A stretch of DNA of 6,290 nucleotides from an uncultured Alphaproteobacteria bacterium. Lineage in GTDB: Bacteria > Pseudomonadota > Alphaproteobacteria > Rhizobiales > Hyphomicrobiaceae. The stretch covers positions 1 through 6,290 of the forward strand of contig CALFEM010000144.1 in assembly GCA_937950105.1 (NCBI GenBank), in the 5' to 3' direction. The position numbers and the translations under genes were made by a program. Shown here in pieces: positions 1 through 5,371 of this stretch (position 1 is the first letter of the stretch; every line of letters begins with the position of its first letter). A model generated the notes under the pieces. That model was given only the letters and a program-made list of their open reading frames with translations. It made no database searches and was not told the origin of the DNA.

Positions 1-1
1 G

Positions 2-631
2 GCGGCGCTCGACGTGATGCAGGTGTCCGACATCACCGGTGTCAAGTCGGCGGATACGTTCGAGCGTCCGATCTACGCCGGCAATGCCATCCAGACGGTG
101 CGCGCCAGGGACGCCAAGAAGGTCATCACCGTGCGCACCGCGGCATTCGCGGCTCCGGCCGAGGGCGGCAATGCGCCGGTCGAAGCAGTCGCGGTCACGC
201 CCGCGTCGGGCCTCTCCTCGTTCGCGGGGGCGGAACTCACCAAGTCGGATCGCCCCGAACTGGCTTCGGCGCGCATCATCATTTCCGGCGGTCGCGGCCT
301 CGCCTCCGGCGACAACTTCAAGACCTACATCGAGCCCGTCGCCGACAAGCTCGGGGCCGCCATCGGCGCCTCGCGCGCTGCCGTCGATGCCGGCTTCGTT
401 CCCAACGACATGCAGGTCGGCCAGACCGGCAAGGTCGTCGCTCCCGAGCTCTACATCGCCGTCGGCATTTCCGGTGCCATCCAGCATCTCGCCGGCATGA
501 AGGACTCCAAAATCATCGTTGCAATAAACAAGGACGAGGAAGCGCCCATCTTCCAGGTGGCTGATTACGGCCTCGTGGCGGACCTGTTCCAGGCCCTGCC
601 CGAGCTGGCGAAGGAACTCGGTAAGTCCTGA
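2..631 (+). CDS. etfA: Electron transfer flavoprotein alpha subunit, 5'-truncated by the window edge
   Basis: EtfA pairs with EtfB to carry electrons from acyl-CoA and related dehydrogenases, through bound FAD, to ETF-ubiquinone oxidoreductase. The open frame runs in from the window edge, reading [11 protein letters not shown], so the GTG at 14 and ATG at 17 are internal codons, not starts. About 209 residues remain of the usual 310-320, covering the end of the N-terminal domain and the whole C-terminal FAD-binding domain. That domain shows the [12 protein letters not shown] stretch, [15 protein letters not shown], then VGQTGKVV, and [17 protein letters not shown] followed by a VAIN segment, which fits the EtfA family signature. 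It ends in TGA. hbdA follows after 45 bases on the same strand, consistent with an etfBA-hbdA operon whose etfB would lie upstream of the window. The identification is secure; only the N-terminus is missing. Confidence 0.97.
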   Translation, partial: AALDVMQVSDITGVKSADTFERPIYAGNAIQTVRARDAKKVITVRTAAFAAPAEGGNAPVEAVAVTPASGLSSFAGAELTKSDRPELASARIIISGGRGLASGDNFKTYIEPVADKLGAAIGASRAAVDAGFVPNDMQVGQTGKVVAPELYIAVGISGAIQHLAGMKDSKIIVAINKDEEAPIFQVADYGLVADLFQALPELAKELGKS

Positions 632-660
632 TAGGAAAAGTCGGGCACGGCGGTCGGGAC

Positions 661-667
661 AGAAGGA
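661..667 (+). promoter_or_regulatory. Ribosome binding site that fixes the hbdA start
   Basis: AGAAGGA lies 9 bases before the ATG at 677. It supports that start and therefore the unusual N-terminal extension of the dehydrogenase. The only other in-frame start candidate before the Rossmann fold, GTG at 689, would be 21 bases away, too far for this site. Confidence 0.75.
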
Positions 668-676
668 CCACACAAG

Positions 677-1618
677 ATGGATGTTGCGGTGAAAGCAGCC
701 AAGAAAACCAAGAGCGGCGGGGCGGGTGAAGGCACCATCCACGCGCGCGTCAAGAAAATCGGCATCATCGGCGCCGGCCAGATGGGTAACGGCATTGCTC
801 ACGTCATCGCGCTTGCCGGCTACGACGTCGCCATGAACGATCTGAAGAAGGAAGCGGTCGATCGCGCCTTCGAAACGATCGGCAAGAACATGGGCCGCCA
901 GGTCGCCAAGGGTCTCATCAGCGAGGACGACAAGACCTCGTCGATCGCGCGCATTTCGTACGCGCCGGATTTCAAGGCGCTCGGCGATTGCGACCTCGTC
1001 ATCGAGGCGGCGACCGAGGACGAAGGTCTCAAGCGCCGCATCTTCGGCGAGCTCTGCCCGCATCTCAAGAAGGATGCGATGGTCGCGTCCAACACGTCGT
1101 CGATCTCCATCACGCGCCTCGCGGCTTCGACCGACCGGCCCGAGCACTTCATCGGCATGCACTTCATGAATCCGGTGCCGATGATGGAACTCGTGGAGCT
1201 GATCCGCGGCATCGCCACGGACGACACCACTTTCACCATCGCCAAGTCGTTCGTCGACAGTCTCGGCAAGAAGATCGCCGTTTCCGAGGACTTCCCGGCG
1301 TTCATCGTCAACCGCATCCTGCTGCCGATGATCAACGAGGCCGTCTACACGCTGTACGAAGGCGTCGGCACCGTCGAGTCCATCGACAAGGCCATGCGTC
1401 TCGGCGCGCACCATCCGATGGGCCCGCTCGAACTCGCCGACTTCATCGGCCTCGATACGTGTCTCTCGGTGATGCAGGTGCTCTACGAGGGCCTCGCTGA
1501 CAGCAAGTATCGCCCGTGTCCGCTGCTGGTGAAGTACGTCGAGGCCGGATGGCTCGGCCGCAAGACCCAGCGCGGCTTCTACGACTATCGCGGCGAGAAG
1601 CCCGTGCCGACACGTTGA
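677..1618 (+). CDS. hbdA: 3-hydroxybutyryl-CoA dehydrogenase (3-hydroxyacyl-CoA dehydrogenase family)
   Basis: This cytosolic enzyme interconverts 3-hydroxybutyryl-CoA (or another short 3-hydroxyacyl-CoA) and acetoacetyl-CoA with NAD(P)(H), in short-chain beta-oxidation or C4 metabolism. Residues 28-55 form the Rossmann dinucleotide fold (IGIIGAGQMGNGIAH, glycines 32, 34 and 37). The catalytic set can be placed by spacing against the well-studied human enzyme: Ser141 in SNTSS, His162 in GMHFMNPVPMM, Glu174 in LVE and Asn212 in FIVNR. The C-terminal domain has HHPMGPLELADFIGLD and ends in the family's GFYDY segment. The protein is 313 residues against roughly 285-295 for typical relatives. The excess is a lysine-rich, glycine-containing leader of about 26 residues before the fold. 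AGAAGGA 9 bases upstream supports the ATG used. Position directly behind etfA suggests shared transcription; substrate chain length cannot be read from sequence. Confidence 0.95.
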   Translation: MDVAVKAAKKTKSGGAGEGTIHARVKKIGIIGAGQMGNGIAHVIALAGYDVAMNDLKKEAVDRAFETIGKNMGRQVAKGLISEDDKTSSIARISYAPDFKALGDCDLVIEAATEDEGLKRRIFGELCPHLKKDAMVASNTSSISITRLAASTDRPEHFIGMHFMNPVPMMELVELIRGIATDDTTFTIAKSFVDSLGKKIAVSEDFPAFIVNRILLPMINEAVYTLYEGVGTVESIDKAMRLGAHHPMGPLELADFIGLDTCLSVMQVLYEGLADSKYRPCPLLVKYVEAGWLGRKTQRGFYDYRGEKPVPTR

Positions 1619-1650
1619 GCCGGCTGGCTTACGACTCATGCGAGCAGATC

Positions 1651-1683
1651 AAACGGGCACCCCTTGCGGTGCCCGTTTTCTTT
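1651..1683 (+). terminator. Intrinsic terminator of the etfA-hbdA operon
   Basis: A perfect 11-bp stem (AAACGGGCACC at 1651-1661 with GGTGCCCGTTT at 1668-1678) encloses a 6-base loop. It runs into a T-rich tail, TTTTCTTT, at 1676-1683. It starts 32 bases after the hbdA stop and ends the operon. The rest of the gap up to about 1838 shows no gene and no promoter that I can support. Confidence 0.93.
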
Positions 1684-1829
1684 AGGTCGCCTGGCGCCGG
1701 GACGGATCGAGATTGAGGGTCGCGCTCGGCGGTGTGCGTTGCTACCCTGCATGCCATGGAGCGCGCGCCCTGCGGGTCGCGTGATCGCTAGGGATGCGCG
1801 CGGGCGCGACCGGTGAATACAAGTCGAAT

Positions 1830-1833
1830 GAGG
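1830..1833 (+). promoter_or_regulatory. Ribosome binding site favouring a GTG start for the SDR gene
   Basis: GAGG lies 5 bases before GTG at 1839. The in-frame ATG at 1794 has only AGGG directly abutting it, with no room for ribosome binding, so the GTG is preferred. The choice is likely but not certain. Confidence 0.5.
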
Positions 1834-1838
1834 TCTTC

Positions 1839-2603
1839 GTGTCGAACAGAGGCAAGGTCGCAGTCGTCACGGGCGCCGGCTCGGGCATCGGCCGCAGCGT
1901 GGCGCTGGCGTTGCAGGGCGACGGGTTCAACGTGGTTCTGGCCGGCCGCCGGCTCGCTGAGCTCGAGAAGACGAAATCGATGGCGACCAAGGGCGGTGGC
2001 GAAATGCTGGCCCGCGCCACCGATGTCTCCGACCCGTTCGAGGTGAAATCGCTGTTCGTCGCAACAGCGCAAACCTTCGGGCGCGTCGACGTGCTGTTCA
2101 ACAACGCCGGCATCTTTGCGCCGCCCGTGCCGCTCGAGGAACTGCCGGTCGAGACGTGGAAACAGGTCGTCGACGTCAACCTGACGGGCGTGTTCCTCTG
2201 TTGTCAGGAAGCCATCCGGATGATGAAGCGCCAGGAGCCCAAGGGCGGTCGCATCATCAACAACGGCTCGATCTCGGCCTATGTGCCGCGTCCGCTATCG
2301 GCCGCCTACACCGCGACGAAGCACGCCATCACCGGGCTCACCAGGTCGATCGCGCTCGAAGGGCGCGGTCATTCGATCGCCTGCGGCCAGATCGACATCG
2401 GCAACGCGGCGACCGAAATGACGGAGCCGATGGCCAAAGGGCAAGGTGCCCTGCAGGCCGACGGCACGCGCAAGGTCGAGCCCCGTATGGATGTCAGTCA
2501 CGTCGCCAGCGCAGTGCTCTACATGGCGAGCCTGCCCCTCGAAGCCAACGTGCTGTTCATGACCGTGAAGGCGACGGAGATGGCTTACGAGGGCCGCGGT
2601 TGA
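1839..2603 (+). CDS. Short-chain dehydrogenase/reductase (classical SDR), substrate unknown
   Basis: This is a soluble NAD(P)(H)-dependent oxidoreductase of the classical SDR family. From the GTG start it is 254 residues, the usual family length; an in-frame ATG at 1794 would add 15 residues of low-complexity leader. Motifs in order are the cofactor loop TGAGSGIG (residues 11-18), AGRR after the second strand (Arg37-Arg38, which favours NADPH), Asp62 in DVSD, NNAG (88-91), and the catalytic set Asn114, Ser144, Tyr157 and Lys161 (YTATK). The usual post-catalytic PG is replaced by CG in [14 protein letters not shown]. The C-terminus, [17 protein letters not shown], resembles a tail recurrent in SDRs annotated from rhizobia and relatives. 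The gene stands alone between two terminators and is convergent with dps, so context gives no substrate. No obvious sigma-70 or EcfG promoter was found in front of it. Confidence 0.9.
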   Translation: MSNRGKVAVVTGAGSGIGRSVALALQGDGFNVVLAGRRLAELEKTKSMATKGGGEMLARATDVSDPFEVKSLFVATAQTFGRVDVLFNNAGIFAPPVPLEELPVETWKQVVDVNLTGVFLCCQEAIRMMKRQEPKGGRIINNGSISAYVPRPLSAAYTATKHAITGLTRSIALEGRGHSIACGQIDIGNAATEMTEPMAKGQGALQADGTRKVEPRMDVSHVASAVLYMASLPLEANVLFMTVKATEMAYEGRG

Positions 2604-2630
2604 AGCTGGGCTGTTCGCTCGGCACGGCAG

Positions 2631-2670
2631 AACGCCCCGCGCGCTTCGGCAGCAGCGGGGCGTTGTCTTT
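2631..2670 (+). terminator. Intrinsic terminator of the SDR gene
   Basis: A 10-bp stem (AACGCCCCGC at 2631-2640 with GCGGGGCGTT at 2655-2664) has a 14-base loop and is followed by GTCTTT. It lies 28 bases after the SDR stop in the convergent gap with dps. On the minus strand the hairpin is not followed by a T run, so it does not look like an efficient terminator for dps. Confidence 0.8.
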
Positions 2671-2686
2671 GGCCTTGGCGTGATCG

Positions 2687-3205
2687 TCAGGAGATGATCG
2701 CCCGGAGCATCCAGATCGCTTTCTCGTGGAAGGCGAGGCGCGCGTTGAGCATGTCGTGGGTCACGAAGTCTTCCATGTCGGCGGCATCGGCGGTGATTTC
2801 GCGGATACGCTTCACCATCTCCTCGTGGTCGGCCACCAGTTGCGAAACCATCTCCTCGGCGCTGCGCTTCCTGGTCTCCTCGTCGAGCTCGGTCATGCTT
2901 GCGAAAGCGCTGAAGTTCAGTGGCGCCGTGTGGCCGAGGCTGCGAATACGTTCGGCGATCTCGTCGGAAGCTGCGAACAGGTCGGTATAGTGCTGCTCGG
3001 TCAGCTCGTGGATCGGCAGGAACAGCGGGCCGACGACGTTCCAATGATACACGTGCGTCTTGACCAGCAGCATGTAGGTATCGCCGAGCACCTTGCCGAG
3101 GTTCTGCGACAACTTCTTGCGGTCGGCGTCGGAAATGCCGGTGTCGGGCTTGCCGGCATCGGTGCGGCTGTCGCTGCGCAGGGCGACGGTAGAACTCTTG
3201 GCCAT
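2687..3205 (-). CDS. dps: Dps: DNA-binding ferritin-like stress protection protein
   Basis: Dps proteins form 12-subunit cages that oxidise and store iron using hydrogen peroxide and, in many cases, coat DNA in stressed or starving cells. The 172-residue product matches family length. The inter-subunit ferroxidase ligands are complete when spaced as in E. coli Dps: His54 (HWNVVG), His66 (IHEL), Glu70, Asp81 and Glu85 (SDEIAER). The C-terminal helix has DMLNARLAFHEKAIWML. The first 20 residues are hydrophilic with Lys3, Arg10, Arg14 and Lys19, the kind of basic tail that binds DNA in several Dps proteins; DNA binding here is inferred. GGAG lies 8 bases before the ATG. An exact EcfG-type promoter lies upstream and the gene sits immediately downstream of ecfG in the same direction, so it is very likely a member of the general stress regulon. 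Confidence 0.95.
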   Translation of the reverse strand: MAKSSTVALRSDSRTDAGKPDTGISDADRKKLSQNLGKVLGDTYMLLVKTHVYHWNVVGPLFLPIHELTEQHYTDLFAASDEIAERIRSLGHTAPLNFSAFASMTELDEETRKRSAEEMVSQLVADHEEMVKRIREITADAADMEDFVTHDMLNARLAFHEKAIWMLRAIIS

Positions 3206-3285
3206 GAGAGCGTCTCCGGATTGTGTGGGGTGTCGTGGCCCACGGCGAATGCGCCGGGTTCAGAACACGGGTGGAGAACGCTCTC
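3206..3285 (-). repeat. Inverted repeat joining the dps promoter -10 region to the dps ribosome binding site
   Basis: Bases 3206-3217 (GAGAGCGTCTCC) and 3273-3285 (GGAGAACGCTCTC) are complementary over 12 base pairs with one bulged base, enclosing 55 bases. On the minus strand, the arm next to dps contains its GGAG ribosome binding sequence and abuts the ATG. The other arm covers the CGTT -10 element of the dps promoter and lies just upstream of the expected transcript start. The arms are directly visible; any regulatory role is inference. Confidence 0.6.
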
Positions 3286-3301
3286 GGTTCCACCCGGTTC
3301 C
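3277..3301 (-). promoter_or_regulatory. EcfG-type promoter of dps
   Basis: Read on the minus strand, GGAAC (3301-3297) and CGTT (3280-3277) are separated by exactly 16 bases, the consensus of the alphaproteobacterial general stress sigma factor. The transcript would begin near 3270, giving a leader of about 65 bases before the dps ATG. A second GGAAC (3291-3287) lies exactly 10 bases downstream of the first and could pair with an imperfect CGTG after 17 bases. The start site itself is inferred. Confidence 0.88.
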
Positions 3302-3374
3302 ATGCTCGAAAAATTCACGTCGAGGATCAGCCGGGCGAGGACGTGGACGATGCGTGATCGTCAGTGCGTCTTGA

Positions 3375-3935
3375 TCAGCGTTTGGCGCCTTGTGCCGCAG
3401 CAAGCACCGTGACGCCGAGACGGTCGGGGCCGAAGTCGTCTTCCGGCGTGATATGCATCAGCTCGGCGAGGTTGTTGCGTGCGCGGTTGACGAGGGTCTT
3501 GATGGTGCCGACAGCGCAGCCGCAAATTTCGGCGGCTTCCTCGTAGGCGAAGCCTTCGGCACCGACCAGCAGCACCGCCTCACGCTGCTCTTCGGGCAGC
3601 TTGTCGAGCGCTTGCAGCATTTCCTGCATGTCGAGATGGCCATGCTGTTCAGGATGCGATGCGAGACGCATGGCGTGTTCGCCATCGACGTCAGGCGTTT
3701 CGCGGCGGTGCTTGCGCAGGTCCGAATAGAAGGCATTGCGCAGGATGGTGAACAGCCAGGCCTTGAGATTGGTGCCGTCCTGGAACGTATCCAGTTTGTG
3801 CCATGCCTTGACGAGCGTCTCCTGCACGAGATCGTCGGCACGATCCACGTTGCCTGCCAACGACAGGGCGAAGGCGCGGAGGTTTGGAATGGCAGCCACA
3901 AGCTCGGCTTGTGTTTGCTCGGAAGCAACGGTCAT
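3375..3935 (-). CDS. ecfG: General stress response ECF sigma factor EcfG
   Basis: This is a group IV (ECF) sigma factor of the EcfG type, which directs RNA polymerase to GGAAC-N16/17-CGTT promoters when released from NepR. The 186-residue protein has sigma region 2 at about 17-80 (RADDLVQETLVKAWHKLDTF, then NLKAWLFTILRNAFYSDLRK), an acidic/His-rich linker (about 79-104), and region 4 at about 105-160. Region 4 shows LDKLPEEQREAVLLV, then GFAYEEAAEICGCAVGTIK with a helix-turn-helix and recognition helix. The assignment to EcfG, as opposed to another ECF group, rests on these motifs and on the adjacent nepR and divergent phyR. Its ATG follows the nepR TAG with no intervening base, and AAAGGG 7 bases upstream lies inside nepR, so translation is probably coupled, which would favour matched amounts of sigma and anti-sigma. 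No terminator is visible between its stop and dps. Confidence 0.95.
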   Translation of the reverse strand: MTVASEQTQAELVAAIPNLRAFALSLAGNVDRADDLVQETLVKAWHKLDTFQDGTNLKAWLFTILRNAFYSDLRKHRRETPDVDGEHAMRLASHPEQHGHLDMQEMLQALDKLPEEQREAVLLVGAEGFAYEEAAEICGCAVGTIKTLVNRARNNLAELMHITPEDDFGPDRLGVTVLAAAQGAKR

Positions 3936-4232
3936 CTACGTGCCCTTTGAACCACTGTCCGGTTTTCCACCCGGGGGTATCTGATCGAGCTTCTTCAGAA
4001 GCTCGAAGAACTTATCGGGAACGGGCTCACTCAGAAGCTTGCCGTAGACCTTCTTCAACTGCCGGCCGAGCGCATCGCTCGCCTCCATACCGCTCGGCCC
4101 TTCGGGCGGTTGCAGTTCTCCGTTGTTCACATTCGCCATCATCTGGACATTCTGATCCTTCGATGCGGGCGCCGCCCCTGCCTGGGCCGTCGCTGCCGCC
4201 GCCGTGTTGGTTTTTCCCTCATCCGAGGACAT
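3936..4232 (-). CDS. nepR: NepR-family anti-sigma factor of EcfG
   Basis: NepR binds EcfG and keeps it inactive until phosphorylated PhyR takes NepR away. The 98-residue product carries the family core at about residues 55-83: LGRQLKKVYGKLLSEPVPD followed by KFFELLKKLD, two short helices joined by the E-P-V/I-P-D turn. The core is preceded by about 54 residues rich in Ala, Gln, Asn and Pro with no predicted fold, and followed by a Pro/Gly/Lys tail. Many NepR proteins are nearer 60-70 residues, so the N-terminal arm is long. The ATG at 4232 is chosen because a GGAGGGGGG tract precedes it; the frame stays open upstream to an ATG at 4331, but that would lie inside the promoter. It is the first gene of the nepR-ecfG operon and abuts ecfG directly. 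Confidence 0.93.
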   Translation of the reverse strand: MSSDEGKTNTAAAATAQAGAAPASKDQNVQMMANVNNGELQPPEGPSGMEASDALGRQLKKVYGKLLSEPVPDKFFELLKKLDQIPPGGKPDSGSKGT

Positions 4233-4242
4233 GTCGTTCCCC

Positions 4243-4247
4243 CCTCC
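4243..4247 (-). promoter_or_regulatory. Ribosome binding site that fixes the nepR start
   Basis: On the minus strand GGAGG, continuing as GGAGGGGGG, lies about 10 bases (6 from the end of the purine tract) before the ATG at 4232. This rules against the longer open frame that begins at 4331. Confidence 0.75.
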
Positions 4248-4324
4248 AAAGCGCAGGGGCCAAACGGTTCCCACGCGCTGCGAAAGCCACGTGGAGCCCG
4301 CCCGGCCCAATGCCGCTACCCAGC

Positions 4325-4349
4325 AACGCACCAGTGCGGTCGCGGTTCC
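4325..4349 (-). promoter_or_regulatory. EcfG-type promoter of nepR-ecfG
   Basis: Read on the minus strand, GGAAC (4349-4345) and CGTT (4328-4325) are separated by exactly 16 bases. The transcript would begin near 4319, leaving a leader of about 87 bases before nepR. This predicts positive autoregulation of the sigma operon, balanced by simultaneous synthesis of the anti-sigma factor, as described for this pathway in other Alphaproteobacteria. Confidence 0.9.
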
Positions 4350-4367
4350 CGGTGCCGCATTTTTTTT

Positions 4368-4392
4368 GGAACCCGCCTGCCGGCAGAGCGTT
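4368..4392 (+). promoter_or_regulatory. EcfG-type promoter of phyR
   Basis: GGAAC (4368-4372) and CGTT (4389-4392) are separated by exactly 16 bases. The transcript would begin near 4399, leaving a leader of about 80 bases before phyR. Its -35 box lies 18 bp from that of the divergent nepR promoter, and eight consecutive T (4360-4367) abut it. The spacer contains a perfect 10-bp palindrome, CTGCCGGCAG (4377-4386). Confidence 0.9.
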
Positions 4393-4478
4393 TGCTTCCA
4401 CCGGGGGCTGCACCATAATCGGTCCCGGCCTCACCGAGCCAAGGCAAAACACCTCATAACAACACAGGTTCAGGACCC

Positions 4479-5291
4479 ATGGTCACTATGGCTGCCGCTT
4501 TAGGCCCGCACATTCCCTACCTCAGGCGCTTCGCGCGCGCGCTGACGGGAAGCCAGGAAAGCGGCGACGCTTATGTCGTCACCGCGCTCGAAGTCCTCGC
4601 CGAGGATCCGTCGAGTTTCCCATCGGATATGCCGCACCGCGTCGGTCTGTTCCACGTGTTCATGAGAATTTGGTCGTCGGTCGACGTGAACTCGCGCGAA
4701 TCCGGGCCGGCGGAAAACGCGGACATGGTCGCCGCCGACCGCCGGCTCGAGAACATCGCGCCGCGCGCACGACAGGCTTTCCTGCTGGTGGCGCTCGAGG
4801 AATTTTCGGTCGACGAGGCCGCGAAGGCCCTTGGTACGACGGCGGACGAGGTCTCGAAGCTGCTCGATCAGGCGGCAGCCGAGATTTCGCAGCAGGTAGC
4901 GACCGACGTCCTCATCATCGAGGACGAACCGCTGATCGCCATGGACATCGAGGACCTGGTGCTGTCGCTCAATCATCGCGTCACGGGCGTGGCGCGCACG
5001 CACAGGGAGGCCGTCGCGCTGGCGCGAGAGAAGAGGCCGGGCCTCGTGCTCGCCGACATTCATCTCGCCGACGGGAGTTCGGGCATCGATGCGGTGAACG
5101 ACCTGCTCAGGGAGATCGACGTGCCGGTGATCTTCATCACCGCGTTCCCCGAGCGGCTGCTGACCGGCGAGCGGCCGGAGCCGACCTTCCTCATCACCAA
5201 GCCGTTCCAGCCGGCGACAGTGAAGGCCATCATCAGCCAGGCGCTGTTCTTCGAGCGCCGGGCCGGTGGCCGTCAGCTCAAGAGCGCCTGA
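4479..5291 (+). CDS. phyR: PhyR: response regulator and anti-anti-sigma factor
   Basis: PhyR is the switch protein of the alphaproteobacterial general stress response. When its receiver domain is phosphorylated, the sigma-like N-terminal domain is exposed and binds NepR, freeing EcfG. The 270-residue protein matches family length. Residues about 10-140 form the sigma-like domain, starting HIPYLRRFARALTGSQESGD and containing a region-4-like segment (RARQAFLLVALEEFSVDEAA). Residues about 142-262 form the receiver, with acidic pair Glu148/Asp149 in IIEDEP, phosphoacceptor Asp193 in LADIHL, Thr221 in FITAFPERL and Lys241 in TKPF; all are present, so it should be phosphorylatable. AGGA lies 3 bases and AGG 10 bases before the ATG at 4479; the ATG at 4488 (three codons later) is a possible alternative. 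It is transcribed divergently from nepR-ecfG from its own EcfG-type promoter. Confidence 0.96.
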   Translation: MVTMAAALGPHIPYLRRFARALTGSQESGDAYVVTALEVLAEDPSSFPSDMPHRVGLFHVFMRIWSSVDVNSRESGPAENADMVAADRRLENIAPRARQAFLLVALEEFSVDEAAKALGTTADEVSKLLDQAAAEISQQVATDVLIIEDEPLIAMDIEDLVLSLNHRVTGVARTHREAVALAREKRPGLVLADIHLADGSSGIDAVNDLLREIDVPVIFITAFPERLLTGERPEPTFLITKPFQPATVKAIISQALFFERRAGGRQLKSA

Positions 5292-5320
5292 CACGTCGTC
5301 TCGCCACGCCATGAAGCAGC

Positions 5321-5352
5321 AGGCCCGCCGCTTTCGAGCAGCGGGCCTTTTT
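5321..5352 (+). terminator. Intrinsic terminator of phyR
   Basis: An 8-bp stem (AGGCCCGC at 5321-5328 with GCGGGCCT at 5341-5348) has a 12-base loop and ends in five T (5348-5352). It lies 29 bases after the phyR stop, in the convergent gap with the next gene. In the minus direction no T run follows, so it serves phyR only. Confidence 0.88.
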
Positions 5353-5371
5353 CACATGCGAGTGTCGCCGC

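Noticed and set aside
1713..1748. Possible sigma-70 promoter (TTGAGG ... TACCCT) before the SDR gene
   Set aside because: The two elements are about 24 bases apart and the -10 match is poor, so it is not supportable.
2295..3293. 332-residue minus-strand open frame spanning dps and the end of the SDR gene
   Set aside because: It runs out of frame through dps and antisense through the SDR, crosses the terminator, and its Arg/Pro/His-rich translation matches no family I know.
3355..3377. TGATC/GATCA inverted pair at the end of ecfG as a terminator
   Set aside because: The stem is only 5 bp, AT-containing, overlaps the stop codon and has no T tract in the minus direction.
2726..3950. Plus-strand open frames of 228 and 186 residues opposite dps and ecfG
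   Set aside because: Both lie opposite clear family members and lack motifs or ribosome binding sites; they reflect codon bias of the real genes.
4287..4294. CCACGTGG palindrome in the nepR leader as an operator
   Set aside because: It is a single 8-bp palindrome with no second copy near the other promoters; chance occurrence is too likely.
3936..4331. Longer nepR reading frame starting at 4331
   Set aside because: The start would lie within the EcfG promoter and upstream of the predicted transcript start; the strong ribosome binding site marks the ATG at 4232.
4500..5312. 270-residue minus-strand open frame opposite phyR
   Set aside because: It mirrors phyR almost exactly, has Arg-rich composition and no recognisable motif; phyR is unambiguous on the other strand.
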